Positions 26,596 through 34,303 of a stretch of DNA of 49,159 nucleotides are shown piece after piece. The translations under genes were made by a program, and so were the position numbers. The notes beneath the pieces are model-generated. The model did not search any database and was not told the origin of the DNA. It saw only the letters and a program-made list of their open reading frames with translations. Numbering within the stretch: position 1 is the first letter of the stretch; every line of letters begins with the position of its first letter. The DNA lies in the NCBI GenBank assembly GCA_046350295.1, contig JAXMAR010000054.1, positions 1 through 49,159 of the forward strand. The letters are read 5' to 3'. Origin of the DNA: JAXMAR01 sp046350295. GTDB taxonomy: Bacteria; Planctomycetota; Planctomycetia; Gemmatales; Gemmataceae.

Positions 26596-26868
26596 ATGGG
26601 GACGGCGCGGCGGGTTGTCGGGCCTTCGTGGAGGTGGCTCGAAGTGCCGGTGCTGGATGCGAGCCGGTGTACTTCGAGCGGATTGTGCTGCGCGGTCTGC
26701 CCGACGGAGTGCCTGGAGATGGACGGGCCATTGCCGTGGCTGGCGCGGCCGGCGGATTGCGTGAGCTGCGGGGCGTGCGTGGTGGTGTGTCCGGTGGGGG
26801 CGCTCAGGATGGGGATGGTGGACGGGGCGTTGGAGCGGGGCGCTGTGCGCGAAACCGCAAGCGGATGA
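26596..26868 (+). CDS. Ferredoxin-like 4Fe-4S protein missing one cysteine
   Basis: A 90-residue protein with two ferredoxin motifs. The second, CVSCGACVVVCPVGA, is a complete C-x2-C-x2-C-x3-CP motif. The first, CTSSGLCCAVCPTEC, has Ser where the second Cys should be, so its cluster may be a 3Fe-4S cluster or Ser-ligated. The start at 26596 follows a GAGG site with 5-base spacing; earlier in-frame starts lack one. It is probably an electron carrier and could serve the upstream flavoprotein, but pairing is inferred only from adjacency. Confidence 0.82.
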   Translation: MGTARRVVGPSWRWLEVPVLDASRCTSSGLCCAVCPTECLEMDGPLPWLARPADCVSCGACVVVCPVGALRMGMVDGALERGAVRETASG

Positions 26869-27001
26869 TGGCGCGTTTGCCTGACCAACTCTGGTTCTGT
26901 TTGTTGCCGCTTTGTAAAAAAAAGAAGAAGGATCGCCATGGCGAGGGGGGGCGTCAGGCCCTGATCCGTCATGGCCCTCTGGTACCGGAAGGGAGTTCCC
27001 C

Positions 27002-28351
27002 TTGTCTTACGTCCTCAACACGCCCGCCGAGCAGCAGGAGATGCTGCGCTCGGTTGGGGTCGAGTCGATCGCGAATCTTTTCGATGTCATCCCGCCGCAT
27101 CTGCGCCTGAGCCGGCCGCTTCAGGTCGGCGACGCCTTGAGCGAAATTGAGCTGACCAGTCATATCGGCGAGCTGGCGCGAAAGAACCAGTCGGCCGATG
27201 ACGCGGTCTGCTTCCTCGGGGGCGGGGCGTATGACCATTTCATTCCATCGGTGGTGGACGCCGTTTCGGGGCGGAGCGAGTTCTACACGGCGTACACGCC
27301 CTATCAGGCGGAGGCGAGCCAGGGGAGCTTGCAGGCGTTTTTCGAGTACCAGACGTTGATCTGCGAGCTGACGGGCATGGACGTCGCCAACGCGAGCCTT
27401 TACGAAGGGGGCAGCGCGGTGGCGGAGAGCGTGCTGATGGCGCTGGGCATCCATCCGAAGCGGTCGCGCGTGCTGGTGGCGGAGAGCGTGCATCCGGAGT
27501 ACCGGCTGACGCTCCAGACGTACATGGCGAACCTGCCGGTGCACGTGGAGACGCTGCCGACGCCGCAGGGGTTTCTCGATCCGGACGAATTGACGAAGCG
27601 GCTGAACGACGACGTGCTGGCGGTGATCGTGCAGCATCCGAATTTCTTCGGGTCGCTGGAAGAGGTGGAGGCGATCTCGAAGGCGGCGCACGATCGTGGG
27701 GCGCTGCTCATCGTCAGCTTCGATCCGATCAGCCTCGGCATCCTGAAGCGGCCGGGGCAATACGGGGCGGACATCGCGATCGCGGAGGGGCAGTGTCTGG
27801 GGAATCCGATGGTTTACGGCGGGCCGTACCTGGGGATCATGGCGTGCCGCGAGGAGTATGTGCGAAAGATCCCGGGCCGGCTGGTGGGGCAGACGGTGGA
27901 CCGCAACGGCAAGCGCTGCTGGGTGCTGACGCTGCAGACGCGCGAGCAGCACATCCGGCGCGAGAAGGCGACGAGCAACATCTGCACGAATCAGGGGCTG
28001 TTCGCGCTGCGGGCGGCGGTGTACCTGGCGGCGCTGGGACCGCAGGGACTGAAGGAGACGGCGCAGCTCTGCCTGCACAAGGCGCATTACGCGGCACAGG
28101 AGTTGGCGACGGTCCCGGAGGTCACTGTGAAGTTTGCCCGGCCTTTCTTCAAGGAGTTCACGATCGAGGTCAAGGGGGACGCGGCGGCGCTGCTCGAGCG
28201 GCTGTTGAAGGCGGGGTATCACGGGGGGCTGGCGCTCGGGCGGTGGTATCCGACGCTGAAGAATTGCATCACGTTGGCGGTGACGGAGAAGCGGACGAAG
28301 GGGGAGATCGACGGGCTGGTGAGCGCGGTTCGGGCGGCGGTCAAGCGTTGA
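27002..28351 (+). CDS. gcvPA: Glycine dehydrogenase (decarboxylating) subunit 1
   Basis: The 449-residue N-terminal half of the P-protein of the glycine cleavage system, which decarboxylates glycine and passes the aminomethyl group to lipoyl-GcvH. Signatures: FLGGGAYDHFIPSVVDAV, FYTAYTPYQAEASQGSLQAFF, EYQTLICELTGMDVANASLY and GNPMVYGGPYLGIMAC. The start is TTG, supported by AAGGGAG at 26989-26995 six bases upstream. gcvPB follows after a 282-base repeat-filled gap. The gcvT and gcvH genes are not in the window. Confidence 0.95.
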   Translation: MSYVLNTPAEQQEMLRSVGVESIANLFDVIPPHLRLSRPLQVGDALSEIELTSHIGELARKNQSADDAVCFLGGGAYDHFIPSVVDAVSGRSEFYTAYTPYQAEASQGSLQAFFEYQTLICELTGMDVANASLYEGGSAVAESVLMALGIHPKRSRVLVAESVHPEYRLTLQTYMANLPVHVETLPTPQGFLDPDELTKRLNDDVLAVIVQHPNFFGSLEEVEAISKAAHDRGALLIVSFDPISLGILKRPGQYGADIAIAEGQCLGNPMVYGGPYLGIMACREEYVRKIPGRLVGQTVDRNGKRCWVLTLQTREQHIRREKATSNICTNQGLFALRAAVYLAALGPQGLKETAQLCLHKAHYAAQELATVPEVTVKFARPFFKEFTIEVKGDAAALLERLLKAGYHGGLALGRWYPTLKNCITLAVTEKRTKGEIDGLVSAVRAAVKR

Positions 28352-28374
28352 GGCTTGCGATGCGGGCAGGGCGG

Positions 28375-28449
28375 CATGCCCACGGCTTTGCGTGGGCATG
28401 CGGTTCCCCGTCAGAAACCCCTCATGCCCCACGCAAAGCCGTGGGCATG
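28375..28449. repeat. Palindromic repeat, nested (CCCACGGCTTTGCGTGGG)
   Basis: The arm at 28375-28400 pairs with 28423-28449 with a single bulged base. Each arm is also a hairpin on its own: CATGCCCAC and GTGGGCATG flank GGCTTTGC. It lies directly after gcvPA. Confidence 0.85.
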
Positions 28450-28558
28450 GCACGCATGGTACCCGAGCGATGCGGGCGCGAATTCATTGCACGCCATGTC
28501 AGTTGTGCGATTTTTTTTTCGCCGAACAGCGGATTCATTTCAGTAACTGTGTGAAAGT

Positions 28559-28609
28559 GGAAAAGGGGACATTCTACATTTCGCGGAAAAGTAGAATGTC
28601 CCCTTTTCC
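28559..28609. repeat. Perfect 19-base inverted repeat (GGGGACATTCTAC family)
   Basis: Arms 28559-28577 and 28591-28609 are perfect complements around a 13-base loop, forming a stable hairpin just upstream of the gcvPB ribosome-binding site. It looks like the hairpin elements mobilised by REP-associated (RAYT/IS200-like) transposases, though none is in the window. It could also affect gcvPB expression. Confidence 0.9.
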
Positions 28610-28633
28610 CCGCGGAGCCGACAAGGATTGATC

Positions 28634-30091
28634 ATGATGCAAGCGAATGAAGCGACGGAACTCCTCTTCGAATTGAGCCAGCCGGGGCGGCGCTGTCATC
28701 GGCTGCCGGTGTCGGATGTGCCGCACATCGACGCGAAGGCGCTCCTGGGGGCTGGGGCGGTCGCCGATGCGCCGCCGCCGTTGCCGGAGATCGGCGAGAT
28801 CGAGCTGATCCGGCACTTCGTGAACCTGTCGAAGCGGAACATGTCGATCGACACGAACTTCTATCCGCTCGGCTCGTGCACGATGAAGTACAATCCGAAG
28901 CGGCACGAGCGGCTGTCGGCCTTGCCCGGGATGGCGAACATCCATCCGCTGCAGAGCGAGGAATCGAGCCAGGGGATACTGGCGATGCTTTATGGCATGC
29001 AGCAGATCCTGGGGGAGATCGCGGGGCTGGACGCGGTGTCGCTGCAGCCGGCGGCGGGGGCGCAGGGGGAATTGTCGGCGCTCCTGGTGGCCGCGGCGTA
29101 CTTCAAGGATCGCAAGGAGGAGCGGAGCCGGGTGCTGATTCCCGACAGCGCGCACGGGACCAACCCGGCGAGCGCGGCGATCGCGGGGTTCGACACGGTC
29201 GCGATCAAGAGCAACGAGAAGGGGCTGGTCGACATGGCCGACCTGCGCTCGAAGCTGGACGAGCGGGCGGCGGTGTTCATGATGACGAACCCGAACACGC
29301 TGGGACTGTTCGACCCGCAGATCGAGGAGATCACGAAGCTGTTGCACGGCCGCGGGGCCCTGGTCTATCTCGACGGGGCGAACATGAACGCGATCGTCGG
29401 GGTGACGCGGCCGGGCGACTTCGGTGTCGACATGATGCATTACAACGTGCACAAGACGTTCACGGGGCCGCACGGGGCGGGGGGGCCGGGGTCGGGGCCG
29501 ATCGCGGTGCGGAAGCAGCTGGCGCCGTTCCTGCTGGCGCCGCTCGTGGTGAAAGAGGGGGAGCGGTTCAGGCTGGATTACGACCGGCCCAAGTCGATCG
29601 GGCGGGTGCGGAGCTTTTTCGGGAACGTCGGCATCCTGCTGCGCGGCTACTGCTACATCCGCACGCTGGGGCCGGCGGGACTGAAGGAGATGACGGAGAA
29701 CGCGGTGCTGAACGCGAACTATCTGCTGTCAAAGGTGAAGGATGTCTATCGCGTGCCGCACGGGAACCGGTGCATGCACGAGTTCGTGGCGAGCGCGGCG
29801 GGGCTGAAGCGCGAAAAGCGCATCAGCGCGATGGACATCGGCAAGCGCCTGCTCGACTATGGCTATCACGCGCCGACAGTGTACTTTCCGCTCGTCGTGC
29901 CGGAAGCGATCATGATCGAGCCGACGGAGACGGAGAGCAAGCGGACGCTGGACGCGTTCGCGGCGACGCTGATCAAGATCCAGGGCGAGGACCCGGACTT
30001 CCTGCACAACGCGCCGCACAACTTCGTCATCAGCCGGCCGGACGAGATCAAGGCGGCGAAGGAGCCGGTGCTGCGGTGGAAGCCGCACTAA
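28634..30091 (+). CDS. gcvPB: Glycine dehydrogenase (decarboxylating) subunit 2
   Basis: The 485-residue C-terminal half of the glycine cleavage P-protein. It carries the PLP-lysine motif HKTFTGPHGAGGPGSGP, plus NMSIDTNFYPLGSCTMKYNP, HPLQSEESSQG and DSAHGTNPASA. ATG at 28634 follows AAGGA (28623-28627) by 6 bases; a TTG at 28628 is less likely. It works as a heterodimer with gcvPA. Its stop codon overlaps, tail to tail, the stop of the HNH gene on the other strand. Confidence 0.95.
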   Translation: MMQANEATELLFELSQPGRRCHRLPVSDVPHIDAKALLGAGAVADAPPPLPEIGEIELIRHFVNLSKRNMSIDTNFYPLGSCTMKYNPKRHERLSALPGMANIHPLQSEESSQGILAMLYGMQQILGEIAGLDAVSLQPAAGAQGELSALLVAAAYFKDRKEERSRVLIPDSAHGTNPASAAIAGFDTVAIKSNEKGLVDMADLRSKLDERAAVFMMTNPNTLGLFDPQIEEITKLLHGRGALVYLDGANMNAIVGVTRPGDFGVDMMHYNVHKTFTGPHGAGGPGSGPIAVRKQLAPFLLAPLVVKEGERFRLDYDRPKSIGRVRSFFGNVGILLRGYCYIRTLGPAGLKEMTENAVLNANYLLSKVKDVYRVPHGNRCMHEFVASAAGLKREKRISAMDIGKRLLDYGYHAPTVYFPLVVPEAIMIEPTETESKRTLDAFAATLIKIQGEDPDFLHNAPHNFVISRPDEIKAAKEPVLRWKPH

Positions 30092-30501
30092 CCAGGAAAT
30101 CGACCGAGCGCTGCTAACGTCTGGCGGATCGCGATGAGCCTTGGCCGGTTGAGTTTCAGGGCGGATATGGTTGCGCGCCCAATGGCGGTTCGCCCGATCG
30201 CCCTCCACTTTGCCGTCCATCGGAAGTGCTCGGACCAAGAATGGCGCCGCGGATGGAACCGGCGGGTCGTCTCCCCGGTTTGTGGATCAGGCGCTCGCAC
30301 GCGCGCCCCCTTTCGAAGGGAGCAGGTGACGCAAGCAAGCGCGAGATTCGACACCTTCGTTTTGCCGCGCCGGACGAGCGGCCGGACATGGTCGATGTGA
30401 AACACGGCCTCCTGCGATTCCTGGGGCAGCAAACAATACTCGCACGCGCCTCGCGCTCGCTCACGCACCAAGCGTGCCAACTTGGCTGGAACGTGGCTCA
30501 T
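30088..30501 (-). CDS. HNH endonuclease
   Basis: A 137-residue HNH nuclease. The zinc pair CEYC (near residue 20), the core HIDHVRPLVRRGKTKVSNLALACVTCSLRKG with the HID.H ... N ... catalytic pattern, and the second zinc pair CVTC are all present. The C-terminal RFHPRRHSWSEHFRW is shared by a widespread bacterial HNH subgroup. The ATG overlaps the stop of the 75-aa gene by 4 bases (ATGA), so the two form an operon. Role may be defence or toxin-like; not shown. It is inserted between gcvPB and the lipoate gene. Confidence 0.85.
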   Translation of the reverse strand: MSHVPAKLARLVRERARGACEYCLLPQESQEAVFHIDHVRPLVRRGKTKVSNLALACVTCSLRKGARVRAPDPQTGETTRRFHPRRHSWSEHFRWTAKWRAIGRTAIGRATISALKLNRPRLIAIRQTLAALGRFPG

Positions 30502-30725
30502 GGGCGCTTGCGCCTGGATTGCAATTCGGACTTCAACTTGATGAGAGAGAACATTTCCGCCATTTCGGCGAGCGCGGTCGCCTCTCTGCGCTCCTTCGGA
30601 GTAAGCTTGCCCTTCAAATCCTGCCGGTCGAGCAATTCCTGGAGACGATCCTGAAGCGCGGTGGGAAACCGTAGCCTGGCCCAACGCCTGGGAAGCTCGA
30701 TTTGCAAAAGGACAGAGTTATTCAT
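30498..30725 (-). CDS. Small protein paired with the HNH nuclease gene
   Basis: A 75-residue protein, LPRRWARLRFPTALQDRLQELLDRQ followed by KGKLTPKERREATALAEMAEMFSLIKLKSE, predicted mostly helical. The segment LLDRQ ... LTPxERxEA is one I associate with small proteins encoded directly upstream of HNH genes in cyanobacteria and planctomycetes. Its position and 4-base overlap with the nuclease fit an antitoxin or regulator, which is inference. No known DNA-binding motif is obvious. Confidence 0.72.
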   Translation of the reverse strand: MNNSVLLQIELPRRWARLRFPTALQDRLQELLDRQDLKGKLTPKERREATALAEMAEMFSLIKLKSELQSRRKRP

Positions 30726-30877
30726 GTGGCGCCCGTTCCTGGAGTCGTGCCTCGACGGCTATCACTATCCTAGCCGCTCTTCTTCGTCCGGCTCAGGTTT
30801 TGCGCTTCCATTCGAAAGCGCACAGCGCCAGGCGCGTATTGCCCGGCAAATAGGCTACCGGTCGATACGATGACTTC

Positions 30878-31609
30878 ATGTCTTTCTTCCGTGTGCTCCC
30901 TTTCGAGACTGGGCCCGGCGCGTACAACATGGCGGCGGATGAGGCGCTGCTTCTGGCGGCGCAGCGAGGCCAGGCTTCGTTGCGCGGCTATACGTGGTCG
31001 GAGGCGACGGTCAGCCTCGGCTACTTCCAGTCGGCGGTCTCGCGTCTTAGCGCGGGGCTCGGCGCTCTGCCCTTTGTGCGGCGGCCCTCCGGTGGCGCGA
31101 CGCTGGTGCACCATCATGAGCTGACCTATTGCCTCGCTGTTCCCGCTGGCGCGCCGCATGGCGCCGCGCAGAAGTGGATGCCGCGGATGCACCGGGTGAT
31201 CATCCGGGCCCTGGAGCGCTTCGGCCTCGCGGGGAAGTTGCGCCTGGTGGAGGGAAGCGGCGAGCGGCATGGGGACGTGCTCTGCTTTCAGCAGTACACG
31301 CCGGGGGACGTGCTGTGCGAGGGGCATAAAGTGGTCGGCAGCGCGCAGCGCAAGCAGCGGCAGGCTCTCCTGCAGCATGGCGGCATCTTGCTCGCCCAGA
31401 GCGAGTTCGCGCCGCAACTGCCGGGGATACGCGAGTTGACGGGCGTGTCCCCGGCGGCCGAGGAGGTAATGGGGGCGGTGATCGAGGAGTTCGAGAAGGA
31501 GACGGGCTGGCCGCGGCAGGTGACGTACTGGAACGCCCAGGATCAGGCGAACATCGCCGGTCTGATCGAGGAACGCTACGGCAACCGAGCGTGGAACGAG
31601 AAACGGTGA
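30878..31609 (+). CDS. Lipoate-protein ligase/octanoyltransferase (LplA/LipM type)
   Basis: A 243-residue BPL/LplA-LipB family protein: RGYTWSEATVSLGYFQ, the RRPSGGATLVHHHELTYCL substrate motif and EGHKVVGSAQRKQRQALLQHG with the catalytic or binding Lys. A Cys lies in DVLCFQQYTPGDVLCEG, as in LipM-like octanoyltransferases. It probably loads octanoate or lipoate on GcvH or the E2 proteins; the neighbouring gcvPA and gcvPB genes encode the enzyme that needs lipoyl-GcvH. It precedes the IMPase-family gene by 17 bases. Confidence 0.85.
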   Translation: MSFFRVLPFETGPGAYNMAADEALLLAAQRGQASLRGYTWSEATVSLGYFQSAVSRLSAGLGALPFVRRPSGGATLVHHHELTYCLAVPAGAPHGAAQKWMPRMHRVIIRALERFGLAGKLRLVEGSGERHGDVLCFQQYTPGDVLCEGHKVVGSAQRKQRQALLQHGGILLAQSEFAPQLPGIRELTGVSPAAEEVMGAVIEEFEKETGWPRQVTYWNAQDQANIAGLIEERYGNRAWNEKR

Positions 31610-31626
31610 ACTCTTTGAGTAACGAC

Positions 31627-32436
31627 ATGAACGACCACGACCTGACGATCGCTCTGGAAGCCGTTGAGAAGGCCGGCGCCTATCTGCGCGAGGCGTACGA
31701 GCGTTTCGAGGTCATCCCGGACGCTCCGGCGACGATCTCGACCGAGGCGGACCGGCAGTCGCAGGAGATCATCCTGGGGCGCCTTTCGCGCGCCTTCCCT
31801 GGGGACGCGTTCGCCGCCGAGGAAGCGACCGCGTTCATGAAAGATGCGCGGCGGAGCGGGGAGCGGCTCTGGATCGTCGACCCGATCGACGGCACGCGCG
31901 GCTTTGCCCGCAAGAACGGCGAGTTCTCCGTCATGGTGGGGCTGGTCGAGAAGGGGGAGATTCGCGTGGGGGTCGTGCATCAGCCGGCAGTGGGGCGCTG
32001 GACGTATGCGACGCGCGGGGGCGGCTGCTGGCGGCGCGACGTGGGGATGGCGAAGGCGGAGGCGTGTCGCGTGACGTGCGTTTCGACGCTGGCGGAGGCG
32101 ACGCTGACGCAGAGCCGGTCGCGCGAGCCGGGGCGGCGGTCGCGCTGGGCGGAGGCGCTTCAGCCGGCGCGGATCGTGGAATCGTACTCGGCGGGGATCA
32201 AGCTGGCGCTGGTGGCGCGGGGCGAGGCGGACATCTACCTGAACACGTATGAGGCGTTCAGTGATTGGGACATTTGCGCCGGGCACATCCTGGTGACCGA
32301 GGCGGGGGGCAAGGTGACGGGGGCGAAGGGGCAGACCATCGTCTATGGCGGCCTGGGCGCCAGGCAAGAGCACGGCCTCTTGGCGACGAACGGCAAGCTG
32401 CACGAGGCGGCGCTCAAGCGGATCGGCGCGGCGTGA
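31627..32436 (+). CDS. Inositol-monophosphatase-family phosphatase (CysQ/HisN-like)
   Basis: A 269-residue Mg-dependent phosphatase: AEEA (first metal-binding Glu), WIVDPIDGTRGFARKNGEFSVMVGL with the WxVDPxDGT site, and EAFSDWDICAGHILVTEAGGKVT for the C-terminal metal Asp. This domain dephosphorylates inositol phosphate, histidinol phosphate or 3'-phosphoadenosine 5'-phosphate; RGFARKNGEF leans towards CysQ/HisN types. The start at 31627 was chosen as the first ATG; longer starts overlap the previous gene. It is convergent with the HEAT lipoprotein. Confidence 0.86.
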   Translation: MNDHDLTIALEAVEKAGAYLREAYERFEVIPDAPATISTEADRQSQEIILGRLSRAFPGDAFAAEEATAFMKDARRSGERLWIVDPIDGTRGFARKNGEFSVMVGLVEKGEIRVGVVHQPAVGRWTYATRGGGCWRRDVGMAKAEACRVTCVSTLAEATLTQSRSREPGRRSRWAEALQPARIVESYSAGIKLALVARGEADIYLNTYEAFSDWDICAGHILVTEAGGKVTGAKGQTIVYGGLGARQEHGLLATNGKLHEAALKRIGAA

Positions 32437-32472
32437 AAGGAGCGCGGCGTTGGTGAGTCGCCAACGGGTGGG

Positions 32473-32853
32473 CTACTTGTCCGATTGAGAGCGCTGCAGC
32501 GCCTTGGCGGCGTAGAGGCGCACGCTCGCGTCCCTGTCGCTCTTGCAGGCCTCGAGGATCGGCGCCGCTTCCTTGGCCTTCGGACCCAGGTTCAGGAGCG
32601 CGACGATCGCCTGTTTGCGCACGCCGGCGTCTCGGTCCTTGACCGCGGCGATCAGGCAGGGGAGCACCGCGGGGTCGGCGTCCCCGACGTGCCCGAGGGC
32701 CAGCACCGCCTTGCGGCGTGCGTTTGCGTCCGGCTTCTTCACCTCGGCGAGCCAATGAGAAACGGGTTTGCCGTGGCTCGTCAACAACTCCGGCTTGCCG
32801 CCGCAACCCGCGCCGGCAAGGGCCAGCGCGGCCCAAAGAACGCTCGCTCGCAT
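32473..32853 (-). CDS. HEAT-repeat lipoprotein
   Basis: A 126-residue protein with a lipoprotein-like signal (LWAALALAGAGCGG) and two to three HEAT-type helical repeats: NARRKAVLALGHVGDADPAVLPCLIAAVKDRD and VRKQAIVALLNLGPKAKEAAPILEACKSDRDASVRLYAAKALQ. HEAT repeats are interaction scaffolds. It follows the DUF1559 gene with an 11-base gap, the usual planctomycete pairing of DUF1559 with a small lipoprotein. The function is unknown. Confidence 0.82.
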   Translation of the reverse strand: MRASVLWAALALAGAGCGGKPELLTSHGKPVSHWLAEVKKPDANARRKAVLALGHVGDADPAVLPCLIAAVKDRDAGVRKQAIVALLNLGPKAKEAAPILEACKSDRDASVRLYAAKALQRSQSDK

Positions 32854-32864
32854 CCTCTTCTCCT

Positions 32865-33780
32865 CTATTCCAGTCCCTGGATCGCTTCGCCGCCGGCCCG
32901 CGTGCCCATGGCCCAGAAGGCGTAGCGCTCCGCTCCGTCCACGATGATGCTGCGGATCAGGCGGACCGAGCCGTCCGCGAACAGGAGGTTCACCGTGTCG
33001 GCGTGGTAGCCGGAGAAGTCGTCGAGCCCGCCGTCGGCGTCGGTTTTGATATTGATCCAGTTGTTGTGCACGAGGACGAGAGCGGGAGCAGGGCCGGTCG
33101 CGGTCTTCCAGGGGTTGCGGTCGCCCGGCCGGGTCACAGCGCCGTTCGGGGCGCCGGCCCAGACTCCCTGGGTGTCGGCCCAGGCGCGGTCGCCGACCAT
33201 GGTGGTGTTGCTCGTCCCGTCGGTGATGTCCGTGAAACGGGTCTTGCTGTTGCGGTAGAAGACGCCGTTGCCGGTGAGCGCGTCGACCTCGGCGGCGTCG
33301 CTGCCGCAGGTGGCGGCGTAGCTCGAGGGGGCGGCCAGGCAGATGGCGCCGCCGGTCGCGTCCGTCAGCGTGAAGGCCGCGGCCGGCGGCGTGTCGGACG
33401 GGCAGAGGTAGAGGCTCATCATCGTACGGATGATGGGCTGCTGCTCGACGGGCAGGTTGAAGTTGATCTGGCGATAAGCGTTCCCCTGTTCGATGTGCGG
33501 CAAAAGGTAGGCGGCCCAGCCCCAGCCTGGAGAGGTCGAGGGATAGGCGGCGGTCGCGCTGTAGCCGGGGCAAGCCCTTGTTGACATCATGATAAGAATG
33601 GCAGGCGAGGCCGATCTGGCGGAGGTTGTTCTGGCACTGGGTTCGCGCCGCCGCCTCGCGGACCTTCTGCACCGCGGGGACAAGCAGAGCGATCAGGATA
33701 GCGATGATGGCGATGACCACCAAAAGCTCGATGAGAGTGAACGCTGTCCTTCTGTCACTAGCCGGTGGGCCGCCGCGCAT
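32865..33780 (-). CDS. DUF1559 type II pseudopilin-like protein, with one frameshift
   Basis: A planctomycete DUF1559 protein of about 304 residues if repaired. The start ATG precedes a prepilin-type cleavage segment FTLIELLVVIAIIAILIALLVPAVQKVREAAARTQCQNNLRQIGLACHSYHD. The later part has GWGWAAYLLPHIEQGN, TDGTSNTTMVGDRA and NLLFADGSVRLI. The frame breaks at a GGGG run at 33567-33570 (one base too many, or two missing), between NKGLP and GYSATAAYP. The family is thought to form pilin-like or secretion fibres; its H-X9-DG ending is present. The frameshift is probably a sequence error. Confidence 0.88.
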
Positions 33781-33959
33781 GTTCGTCCTCGAAGGCTGGT
33801 TTGGGCAGGGCGATGAGCCGGGAAAGAAAGCAAGAGGCGTGCCAGCCGAGGACGAGGCGTAACACAGCGGCCAGGCGTCGTTTGCGCGAGAGGATCGATC
33901 GGGCCGCGAGGAGGCGCGTCCCTGAAATCGCCACCGCTGGCGAAGGAATGCGCAGCGGC

Positions 33960-34170
33960 GCATGAGAGTGCGGGCCTTGAGGGCGGTACGAAAGGCGACG
34001 CCATGCAGCCAGGCGGGTAGGGCCTCAGGGGGTCGGATGGCGCCGGCCCGCCGGGCCAGGACGACGAAGGTGGCCTGAAACGCGTCGTCGGCGATGTCAA
34101 CGTCGCCGAGCAGTCGGCGGCAGACGCCGACCACGAGCGGGCCCTGGCGGCGCCCGTGGAAAAGACGAAA
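33960..34170 (-). pseudogene. Remnant of an ECF sigma factor (region 2)
   Basis: Read on the minus strand this stretch encodes PLVVGVCRRLLGDVDIADDA and then FQATFVVLARRAGAIRPPEA ... AWLHGVAFRTALKAR. These match region 2 of the planctomycete-type ECF sigma factors (GVCRRVLG ... DAFQATFLVLARKA ... WLHGVAYR). There is no N-terminal part and no region 4, so it is a fragment. The following DUF1559 gene is on the same strand, so the fragment could once have been an upstream regulatory gene. Confidence 0.75.
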
Positions 34171-34303
34171 AAAATGGGGGCTGGGGGTTTGCCGAGGAAA
34201 TGGCGCGTCTCCCGTGCTTGCATACGGATTTCCCCCCGATTAGAATCCGTATATCCATCCGAACGGCTTCAAGAGCGTGCGGTTTCCAGCGGGGATTCCC
34301 AAA

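Noticed and set aside
25110..26972. A 620-codon minus-strand frame
   Set aside because: Arg/Pro-rich antisense shadow of the FAD oxidoreductase and ferredoxin genes.
26869..27001. Glycine riboswitch upstream of gcvPA
   Set aside because: The short leader shows no glycine-aptamer-like conserved segments, only a ribosome-binding site.
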